Positions 57,584 to 64,000 of a stretch of DNA of 64,000 nt are shown here, piece after piece. The stretch spans positions 46,605-110,604 of the forward strand of contig NZ_JANIAA010000034.1 in the NCBI RefSeq assembly GCF_024505145.1, written 5' to 3'. The DNA is from Streptomyces rugosispiralis. GTDB lineage: Bacteria > Actinomycetota > Actinomycetes > Streptomycetales > Streptomycetaceae. Made by a program: the position numbers and the translations under genes. Every line of letters begins with the position of its first letter. The stretch's first letter is position 1. The notes under the pieces were generated by a model. It was not told where the DNA came from, made no database searches, and saw only the letters and a program-made list of their open reading frames with translations.

Positions 57584-58807
57584 TCAGCCCGTCACGCCCC
57601 GCCCCGCCCGGTCGCCGATCCCGTCCACCGCCCGGGAGAGCAACTCCGTCAGGTGACCGTTGACCACCTCCGGATGCTCGAGGATCACCAGGTGCCCGGC
57701 CTCCTCGAGGATCACCAGCTCAGCGCCCGGCAGCAGTTCCGCGATCGCCTCGCTGTGTTCCATCGGGGTGATGAGGTCCTTGTCGCCCGCGAGGACCAGC
57801 ACCGGCACGCCGTCGAAGTGCGGCAGCGCCGCCGCCTTGTCATGGGCGATGAACGCCGGGTAGAACTCCGCGACCACATCGATCGGCGTGGCCTCGATCA
57901 GCCGCTCGGCGAACCGCGCGACGCCCGGGTCCACGTCCTTCGAACCGAACGAATAGCGCTTGATCAGCCCCGCGAACAAGTCCGCGGTCGCCCGCCGTCC
58001 GCGTTCGACCAGGTCGGCCTGCCAGCCCAGCGCCTTCAGTAGCCCGGGTAGCACCCGCCGCACCGCGTTCACCCCGACCACCGGGAGGCCGAAGCTGACC
58101 TCGCCCAGCCGGCCCGCCGAGGTGCCGATGAAGGCCGCGCCGATCACGCGCTCGCGGATCAGATCGGGGTACTGCGCGGCCAGCGCCATCAGCGTCATGC
58201 CGCCCATGGAGTGGCCGACCAGCACCAGCGGCCCCTCGGGCGCCGTCGCGTCGATCACCGCCTTGAGGTCGCGGCCGAGCTGGTCGATGCTGATCGCCTC
58301 GCCGTCCGCCTGGGCGCAGCCGCGCGCCGAGCGGCCGTGGCAGCGCTGGTCCCAGTAGACGGTGCGGACCACCTCGCGCAGCGCCGAGCGCTGGAAGTGC
58401 CAGGAGTCCTGGGCGAGGCAGTAGCCATGGCTGAAGATCATGGTGACGGGGGCGGGGGCGCGGCGCCCGAACCGCCGCTTGCGCCGGGGCGAGGGCGCGG
58501 CGGCGTTCTCCCGCACCTCCTCGACCTCGTAGTAGAGCTCGGTGCCGTCCTCGGCGACCGCCGTTCCCGGGGTGCCGCGCAGCGTGCCGTACGGGCCCTC
58601 GGCGTCCAGGGCGAGCCGCGCCTTGCGCCGTACGCCGCGGCCGACCGTCAGCCGCTCGAGCGCGACGCCCGCCGCCGCCCCCGCCGCGAGCACGCCGATC
58701 GCGGCACCCGCGAACCCGGCGCCCCGGCGCCAGCTCACGGCTGTGGCCCCCGCCGCGACTCGTGTCGCCATCTCTGCCGTGCTGACGGCCGTGGTCTCGT
58801 CGCCCAT
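57584..58807 (-). CDS. Membrane-associated alpha/beta hydrolase
   Basis: 407 residues. N-terminal hydrophobic helix (FAGAAIGVLAAGAAAGVAL, ~30-48), then a lipase-like fold: FSHGYCLAQDSW oxyanion region, nucleophile Ser200 in LVGHSMGGMTL, acid in LAGDKDLITP, and His in EEAGHLVILEHP. Substrate unknown. It starts two bases after the alr stop on the same strand, so it is translationally linked to alanine racemase, as in other streptomycetes. Confidence 0.9.
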   Translation of the reverse strand: MGDETTAVSTAEMATRVAAGATAVSWRRGAGFAGAAIGVLAAGAAAGVALERLTVGRGVRRKARLALDAEGPYGTLRGTPGTAVAEDGTELYYEVEEVRENAAAPSPRRKRRFGRRAPAPVTMIFSHGYCLAQDSWHFQRSALREVVRTVYWDQRCHGRSARGCAQADGEAISIDQLGRDLKAVIDATAPEGPLVLVGHSMGGMTLMALAAQYPDLIRERVIGAAFIGTSAGRLGEVSFGLPVVGVNAVRRVLPGLLKALGWQADLVERGRRATADLFAGLIKRYSFGSKDVDPGVARFAERLIEATPIDVVAEFYPAFIAHDKAAALPHFDGVPVLVLAGDKDLITPMEHSEAIAELLPGAELVILEEAGHLVILEHPEVVNGHLTELLSRAVDGIGDRAGRGVTG

Positions 58808-58809
58808 GG

Positions 58810-59964
58810 TCAGTTCCCTGTGCCCCCGTCCTCACCTACATAAACGCGGGGGATACGGGCCGAGATCCTGGTCACGATCTCGTACGCGATCGTGTCCACG
58901 GCCCGCGCCCAGTCCTCGGCGGTCGGCTCGCCGCGGTCCCCCGGCCCGAACAGCACCGCCTCGTCCCCCGGGGCGGCGGTGTCGCCGCCCAGATCCACAA
59001 CGAACTGGTCCATGGCGACCGTGCCCGCGATGGTCCGCCACTTGCCCGCGACCAGCACCGGTCCGGTGCCCGAGGCATGGCGCGGAATGCCGTCCCCGTA
59101 GCCGACGGGCACCAGCGCGAGGGAGGTCTCGCCGGGGGTCACATAGCGGTGCCCGTAGGAGACGCCGTGACCGCCCGGCACCCGCTTCACGGAGGCGAGC
59201 GCGGCGGACAGCGTCATCACCGGGCGCAGCCCGAAGTCGGCGGCCGTGCCGAGTTCGGGGCTCGGCGAGATGCCGTAGGTGGAGATGCCGGTCCGGACCA
59301 GGTCGAAGTGGGACTCGGGCACGGTCAGGGTCGCCGCGGAGTTGGCGGTGTGGCGCACCTCCGGCCGCAGCCCCGCGCGTTCGGCGTGCGCCACCATCTC
59401 GTGGAAGACCGACAGCTGGGCGGCGATGGACGGATGGCCCGGCTCGTCCGCGCAGGCGAAGTGGGACCACAGCCCCGTCACCCGGATGGCCCCTTCCGCC
59501 TCGGCGGCACGCGCCTCGGCGACCAGGTCGGGCCAGTCGGCGGGCTGGCAGCCGTTGCGGCCGAGCCCGGTGTCCGCCTTGAGGTGCAGCCGCGCGGTAC
59601 GCCCGCACGCGCGGGCCGCGGCGACGGCCTCGCGCAGCGCCCACAGCCCGCTGGCCGAGACGTCGATATCCGCCTCGATCGCCTGCCGCCAGGGGCCGCC
59701 GGGCGTCCACAGCCAGCACATCAGCCGGCCCGTGTCCCCCGCCGCCCGCAGCGCGAACGCCTCCTCGGGCGTGGCCGCCCCCAGCCAGTCCGCGCCCGCC
59801 GCGCGGGCGGCGCGGGCGCACGGGACCATGCCGTGGCCATAGGCGTCCGACTTGACCACGGTCATCAGCTCGGCCTTGGGTGCCGCGGCGCGCAGCGCCC
59901 TCACATTGGCCCGTAGGGCGGCCAGATCGACCACGGCACGGGCGCGCATCGGTGTCTCGTCCAT
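58810..59964 (-). CDS. alr: Alanine racemase
   Basis: 384 residues. PLP Lys38 in TVVKSDAYGHG, Arg/His in RHTANSAATLTVP, and the catalytic Tyr from the partner subunit in GHGVSYGHRYVTPGE; MDQFVVDLGG near the end. It makes D-Ala for peptidoglycan. Divergent from the nnr gene and followed by the hydrolase gene. Confidence 0.97.
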   Translation of the reverse strand: MDETPMRARAVVDLAALRANVRALRAAAPKAELMTVVKSDAYGHGMVPCARAARAAGADWLGAATPEEAFALRAAGDTGRLMCWLWTPGGPWRQAIEADIDVSASGLWALREAVAAARACGRTARLHLKADTGLGRNGCQPADWPDLVAEARAAEAEGAIRVTGLWSHFACADEPGHPSIAAQLSVFHEMVAHAERAGLRPEVRHTANSAATLTVPESHFDLVRTGISTYGISPSPELGTAADFGLRPVMTLSAALASVKRVPGGHGVSYGHRYVTPGETSLALVPVGYGDGIPRHASGTGPVLVAGKWRTIAGTVAMDQFVVDLGGDTAAPGDEAVLFGPGDRGEPTAEDWARAVDTIAYEIVTRISARIPRVYVGEDGGTGN

Positions 59965-60047
59965 CTTGGTCAGTCTCTCAGGCCGATCCTGCGGCCGGAG
60001 TGTGTGCTTCCACGCAAGGAGTGCCCTCCGTTCGGGAGACTATGGGT

Positions 60048-61715
60048 ATGAGGATTGCCTACAGCGTCGAGACCGTACGGGCCGCCGAGCGCGAACTGAT
60101 GGCGCGGCTGCCCGAAGGAGCGCTCATGCAGCGCGCGGCGGCGGGACTCGCGGCCGCGTGCGCCGATCTGCTGGGCCGGGTGTACGGCTCCCGGGTGGCC
60201 CTGCTCGTCGGCAGCGGCGACAACGGCGGCGACGCGCTCTACGCGGGCGCCCGCCTGGCCCGCCGCGGCGCGGGCGTCACGGCGGTACTGCTCAGCCCCG
60301 ACCGGGCGCACGGGGGCGGCCTTGCCGCCTTGCGGGCGGCGGGCGGACGAGTGGTGACCGCCGGCGGCGAGGGGGCGGCGGGCGGCGGCGGCGCGACGGC
60401 GGGTGGCAGCGCGGCAGCTGGGGGCGGCGCGACGGCTGGCGGCAGCGCGACGGCTGGTGGCGGCGCGGCGGGTGGCGACGGCTCAGAGGCGGCAGACAGT
60501 GGCCCGGCGGCAGGCGGGAGCGCGGCGGCGGGCGGAAGCGCGGCAGCGGGCGGGAGCGCGACGGCGGGCAGTGGCCCAGCGGCGAACGGTGACGCCGAAG
60601 CGGCCGTCGCACGCGCCGATCTCGTCGTCGACGGCATCGTCGGCATCGGCGGCAAGGGCGGGCTGCGGCCCGACGCGGAGCGGCTGGTCCGGGCGGTGCG
60701 CGGGATCGTCGTCGCCGTGGACCTGCCGAGCGGGGTCGACGCCGACACGGGCGAGGTGCGCGGCTCCGCCGTCCGCGCGGACGCCACGATCACCTTCGGC
60801 GCGTACAAGCCGGGACTGCTCATCGACCCCGCCCGCACCCACGCGGGCGCCCTGCGGCTGGTCGACATCGGGCTGGACGCCCACCTCCCGGCCGACCCCG
60901 ACGTGGAGGCGCTGCAGCACGAGGACGTGGCGGCGCTGCTGCCCCGGCCCTCGGCGGAGAGCGACAAGTACCGGCGCGGCGTGGTGGGCGTCGTCGCGGG
61001 CTCCGCCCGCTACCCGGGCGCGGCCGTACTGGCGGTCTCGGGCGCGCTGCGGGGCGGTGCGGGGGCGGTGCGCTACGTCGGCCCCGGGGCCGACACGGTC
61101 ATCGCGCGCTTCCCCGAGACCCTCGTCCACTCCGGGCCCCCGGCCAAGGCGGGCCGGGTCCAGTCGTGGGTCGTCGGCCCCGGCCTCGGCGACGGCGCGG
61201 CGGCCCGGCACTCCCTGGAGGACGTCCTCGCCTCCGATGTCCCGGTCCTGGTCGACGCCGATGGGCTCCACCTCCTGCCCACCGGCAGTGACCTGCGTAA
61301 ACGCGAGGCGGCCACGGTCCTCACCCCACATGCGGGCGAGGCGGCGGCGCTGCTCGGCGTGAGCCGCGAGGAGGTCGAGGCGGGCCGGCTGGCCGCCGTA
61401 AGGGCGCTGTCCGAGCGCTACGGCGCGACCGTACTGCTGAAGGGGTCGACCACGCTGATCGCCGCCGAGCACCAGCCGGTACGCGTCAACCCCACCGGCG
61501 TCGGCTGGCTGGCCACGGCGGGCAGCGGCGATGTGCTGTCCGGCCTGATCGGCTCGCTGCTCGCCACGGGGCTCCCCGCCCGCGACGCGGCCTCGACGGG
61601 CGCCTACCTCCACGGCCTGGCCGCCCGCCGCACCACGGCCCCGCACGGCGCGCCCATCGCGGCGTACGACGTGTCGACGGCGCTGACGGACACGTGGCGG
61701 GACGTGCTGGCCTGA
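60048..61715 (+). CDS. nnr: Bifunctional NAD(P)HX epimerase/dehydratase with Gly-Ala-Ser repeat
   Basis: 555 residues from ATG 60048 (ATG 60042 also in frame). N-terminal epimerase domain (AERELMARLPEGALMQRAAAGLA, VGSGDNGGDALYAGARLARR), C-terminal ADP-dependent dehydratase (SDKYRRGVVGVVAGSARYPG, LTPHAGEAAALLG, GWLATAGSGDVLSGLIG). Together they repair hydrated NAD(P)H. Between LAALRAAGGRVVTA and ARADLVVDGIVGIGG about 75 residues of AGGSATAGGG-like repeats interrupt the epimerase domain. Divergent from alr. Confidence 0.94.
   Translation: MRIAYSVETVRAAERELMARLPEGALMQRAAAGLAAACADLLGRVYGSRVALLVGSGDNGGDALYAGARLARRGAGVTAVLLSPDRAHGGGLAALRAAGGRVVTAGGEGAAGGGGATAGGSAAAGGGATAGGSATAGGGAAGGDGSEAADSGPAAGGSAAAGGSAAAGGSATAGSGPAANGDAEAAVARADLVVDGIVGIGGKGGLRPDAERLVRAVRGIVVAVDLPSGVDADTGEVRGSAVRADATITFGAYKPGLLIDPARTHAGALRLVDIGLDAHLPADPDVEALQHEDVAALLPRPSAESDKYRRGVVGVVAGSARYPGAAVLAVSGALRGGAGAVRYVGPGADTVIARFPETLVHSGPPAKAGRVQSWVVGPGLGDGAAARHSLEDVLASDVPVLVDADGLHLLPTGSDLRKREAATVLTPHAGEAAALLGVSREEVEAGRLAAVRALSERYGATVLLKGSTTLIAAEHQPVRVNPTGVGWLATAGSGDVLSGLIGSLLATGLPARDAASTGAYLHGLAARRTTAPHGAPIAAYDVSTALTDTWRDVLA
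60363..60600. repeat. Gly/Ala/Ser-coding minisatellite inside nnr
   Basis: Around a dozen degenerate units of the type ggcggcagcgcgacggct (15-18 bp) coding AGGSATAGG. In frame, and absent from the conserved epimerase fold. Confidence 0.88.
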
Positions 61716-62024
61716 CGGGTGCGATGGGTGCGGGGTCTCCGGTGCGGGTGCGTGGGTGGTTGCTGTGGTGCGCCCGCTGTTCGTGGTGGGTGGCGGGGGC
61801 GGGGCCTCCGGGGCGGCGCCCTGGACCGCACATTTACGGCGCCGTTGGCCGGGGGCTTGCGTGGGCCGGGGATTGGCGCCACAAATATGCGTGAGCGTCC
61901 AGGACACCACCCCTCCGACCCCACCCCCTCCCGCCGCATTCGCGGCTATCCGCCGGTGGCCCAGCCCCCGGCCAGGCGCCCGGTCGCCCGGTGACGCGAG
62001 CGCCGGGCCGATCAGCATGCATGC
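61716..62024. other. Non-coding gap between nnr and phosphotransferase
   Basis: 309 bases with no supportable gene. The first part is G/T-rich low complexity (ggtgcgggtgcgtgggtgg), the middle has cacatttacggcgccgttgg, and the right side is C-rich. It marks the junction between core genes and the accessory unit to the right. Confidence 0.55.
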
Positions 62025-62846
62025 CTACGTCGTCGCCTGCCCAGGCGCCTCGGCCACGCCCCGGTGGGCGGCCCACGCCCCTGCGGCTGCGGCCATGGCT
62101 TCGAGCCAGGAGGCCTCGGGATGCCGGTCGGCGCGCGATCGGTGCATGCGGCGGGTGGCGGCGGCGAACGCGTCGATCGCGGTGGGGTCCGCGTCCGCCC
62201 AGGCCCTGCACTCGGCCGCCCACCCCTCAGCCGCCTCTGGGGTGTGCCCGTCCGTGATGAGCTGCACGACAAGGCATGCGGGGTCGATGAAACTGGCGCC
62301 TCGGGTCGGCCAGGACCAGTCCACGATCCACCGGCCGCGTTCCCCGATGATCAGGTTGCTGGGGTTGATGTCGGTGTGGAGCAGCGCGTCACCCCGGAAC
62401 AGTTCAGCTTCGGTCTCGTCAACCGCGAACCGGTCCCAACGGTTCTCCGGCCAGTCTCGGGCGATATCAGGGAGGGGCAGGTCCCCGAGTTGGTCAACGA
62501 GGTCGACCACTCCAGGCAGATCGGGCGAGGCTGGTGTGAAGTCCGACCGACGGGCATCCACGACCTCGAATCCCAGGACGAGCCATTCGTCGTCTTCCAC
62601 GTGCCAGAGCAGGGCGGGGGAAAGGGACTGTACGGCCGGGTTGATCAGTCTTTCCCGGATGAGCGAGGCCCGGCGTCCCCCAGGGCGGTTACGCATGGCC
62701 TTGACGAAGAAAGGGCCTTTCTCGCACTCGATGACCGCTGTCAGATCAGAGCCGAAACCCCGTGCGGTGGGCTGCGCCTGGGACAGGATTCCCGTGTGCG
62801 GCTGGATCAGTGCCCAGAGATCGGGTCCTGGCAGTTCACGGTTCAT
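62025..62846 (-). CDS. Phosphotransferase family protein (APH/choline-kinase fold)
   Basis: 273 residues from ATG 62846, five bases after the radical SAM stop. Kinase-like: catalytic loop LLHTDINPSNLIIGERGRW (HxDxxxxN with D present) and the metal motif IVDWSWPTRGASFIDPACLV; N-lobe Lys in GPFFVKAMRN. It phosphorylates a hydroxyl of a small molecule; the context suggests a product or intermediate of the radical SAM enzyme. G+C and codon bias are lower than in the core genes to the left, consistent with acquisition. Confidence 0.85.
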   Translation of the reverse strand: MNRELPGPDLWALIQPHTGILSQAQPTARGFGSDLTAVIECEKGPFFVKAMRNRPGGRRASLIRERLINPAVQSLSPALLWHVEDDEWLVLGFEVVDARRSDFTPASPDLPGVVDLVDQLGDLPLPDIARDWPENRWDRFAVDETEAELFRGDALLHTDINPSNLIIGERGRWIVDWSWPTRGASFIDPACLVVQLITDGHTPEAAEGWAAECRAWADADPTAIDAFAAATRRMHRSRADRHPEASWLEAMAAAAGAWAAHRGVAEAPGQATT

Positions 62847-62851
62847 CGCCT

Positions 62852-63742
62852 TCAGTTCCTTGGGCCGCATTCGCTTCCCGGGTACCCCGGAGAGCATTCG
62901 GCATTGGGGTCACAGGAAGGGTCGCAGGAGTCTTTGTCTTCGTCGTCCCCGCCGCCCTTGCCGAAGACGCTCCGGATGGATGCGCGGGCCTCGGCCATGG
63001 CAGGACTGGCGAGGATAGCGGCCAGTGGGGTGCTTCGAACGTTCCCGACGCCCAGCAGGGCAGCGGAGAACACACAGGGCGACACGCGCCCGTCCGGGCC
63101 GACGGCAGCCCCGCCGATGCCGCACCGGCCGCACAGTCCGGAGACGTCCGGGGTGCGCCCCTGCGCTCCCCGCCCGAAGGGACGGACGTGATCTACGTTG
63201 ATGCGCTTCACCCCGAGCGCCTCAAGCTCCTGCCGCGCTTGGGCGACGCGCTGCCTCTCGGCGGTCGCGACAATCCCGATGCGCAGCGGAATGCCAAGCT
63301 CTACCGCTTTCTTGATGTTCGCGAGGGTGCGGGCGTGGCTGGGTCGGCCGGTGACTTTGTTGTGTTCCTCCGGGGTGTCGGAGTAGTACGACGCCGCCAA
63401 GGACATGCCGTCGCGTCGGAGGAGCGCCCACCAGGCTTCGGTGACGCGCACCAGATTGCTGTAGATCTCCACGCCGAGGCCGAGAGAAAGTGCGCGGTCG
63501 GCCAGGAGCAGGCTGTCCGGGTGCAGCGTCGGCTCGCCCCCGATGAGCTGGACACGGCGCACGCCACATTCCGCGGCCTGGTCGAGGACGTGTAACCAGT
63601 CATCGCGCTCCATGATGCCGTGTGTTCCCTCCGGCCCCGAGGAGTTGAAGCACGGGCTGCAGCGGAGCTGGCACTTTCGGGTCAGGTCCAGCCACAGGAA
63701 GCCGGTGTCCATGGCGGGGGCGGCAGCAACGATGGTCTTCAC
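62852..63742 (-). CDS. Radical SAM/SPASM-like protein with Cys-rich C-terminus
   Basis: 296 residues, GTG start with AAGGGA eight bases upstream. The [4Fe-4S]-SAM motif is CQLRCSPC (Cys24, Cys28, Cys31). GGEP follows in QLIGGEPTLHPD. A SPASM-like auxiliary cluster segment LCGRCGIGGAAVGPDGRVSPCVF lies near 195-217, and the last 25 residues hold five Cys (SCDPSCDPNAECSPGYPGSEC). The family modifies peptides or small molecules; no precursor peptide was found next to it. Organised as HATPase - radical SAM - phosphotransferase. Confidence 0.9.
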   Translation of the reverse strand: MKTIVAAAPAMDTGFLWLDLTRKCQLRCSPCFNSSGPEGTHGIMERDDWLHVLDQAAECGVRRVQLIGGEPTLHPDSLLLADRALSLGLGVEIYSNLVRVTEAWWALLRRDGMSLAASYYSDTPEEHNKVTGRPSHARTLANIKKAVELGIPLRIGIVATAERQRVAQARQELEALGVKRINVDHVRPFGRGAQGRTPDVSGLCGRCGIGGAAVGPDGRVSPCVFSAALLGVGNVRSTPLAAILASPAMAEARASIRSVFGKGGGDDEDKDSCDPSCDPNAECSPGYPGSECGPRN

Positions 63743-63770
63743 AGTCGTGTCCCTTCTTCTTCAGTCGGTG

Positions 63771-64000
63771 TCATTTCGGCCGAAGCTCGGCCCAGACGGT
63801 CTTTCCCCAGGTGCGGTATTGGGTGCCCCAGCGGTCCGACATCGCTTCGACCAGCACCAGACCGCGGCCGGACTCGTCGTCGCAGCACGGCGCCTGGGCG
63901 GTGGGCGGCTGGGGGCATTTGTCCGTGACGGCGAGACGTACGCGATCCCGATGGGGCAGCCGAACGCTGACGCGGAGGAGGCGGCACCCGCTGTGGCGGG
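63771..64000 (-). CDS. ATP-binding HATPase protein, C-terminal fragment
   Basis: Truncated by the window edge; the last 75 codons are visible. VRLAVTDKCPQPP (G1-like), DESGRGLVLVEAMSDRWG (G2) and TVWAEL identify another RsbW-like ATPase. It is the visible first gene of the three-gene unit, 28 bases upstream of the radical SAM gene. Confidence 0.82.
   Translation of the reverse strand, partial: RHSGCRLLRVSVRLPHRDRVRLAVTDKCPQPPTAQAPCCDDESGRGLVLVEAMSDRWGTQYRTWGKTVWAELRPK

Overview
The window is high-GC actinobacterial DNA from a Streptomyces. It carries the developmental genes whiD and bldM next to the sigma factor gene shbA, the groES-groEL1 pair under two CIRCE operators, guaB/guaB3, and the tRNA t6A genes tsaE, tsaB, rimI and tsaD beside alr and a bifunctional NAD(P)HX repair gene. 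From memory, the order alr ... tsaD ... groES-groEL1 ... whiD-bldM-shbA-guaB-guaB3 ... glpD ... kinases follows the SCO4745-SCO4779 stretch of S. coelicolor, so roughly 14.5-61.7 kb is chromosomal core with accessory insertions.

Left part (1-14.5 kb): an accessory catabolic region. It holds the start of a sugar ABC permease, a 2H phosphoesterase, a HAD phosphatase coupled to a LacI regulator, then an operon SDR - acyl-CoA dehydrogenase - aldehyde dehydrogenase - alcohol dehydrogenase divergent from a cyclase-family hydrolase, and a second acyl-CoA module (two acyl-CoA dehydrogenases divergent from an acyl-CoA synthetase). Three copies of a 17-bp palindrome lie just upstream of the SDR, dehydrogenase and synthetase genes, so both modules are probably controlled by one unseen regulator.

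14.5-29.4 kb: a split pseudokinase and an active PASTA-less Ser/Thr kinase, a lipoprotein serine hydrolase, glpD, a nucleotide-sugar dehydrogenase without its catalytic Cys, a DUF6049-like surface protein, an MreB/Mbl homologue, and two paralogous small membrane proteins.

29.4-47.5 kb: guaB3, guaB, shbA, bldM, whiD, LysR, MOSC, SDR, groEL1, groES, a NodB-type lipoprotein, a THUMP-like methyltransferase, a BAHD-type acyltransferase (a family typical of plants and fungi), and a WhiJ/AbaA-type regulatory set (ATPase, XRE-DUF5753, DUF397), followed by arylamine N-acetyltransferase and small envelope-associated proteins.

47.5-64 kb: a polysaccharide deacetylase, a fluoroacetate-dehalogenase-like hydrolase divergent from a SARP regulator that is split by one extra C in a C7 tract, the t6A genes, an L,D-transpeptidase-like protein, alr, nnr, and an accessory three-gene unit at the right edge (HATPase - radical SAM/SPASM - phosphotransferase).

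The most striking genome-scale property is the density of short tandem repeats (units of 6, 12, 13, 15, 18, 25, 26 and 165/180 bp). Many sit in frame inside conserved enzymes (two acyl-CoA dehydrogenases, TsaD, RimI, Nnr, a dehalogenase-like hydrolase, a SARP regulator). No rRNA, tRNA or CRISPR was recognised. Coordinates of starts were chosen from Shine-Dalgarno sequences, operon overlaps and family N-termini, so several are shorter than the longest possible reading frame.
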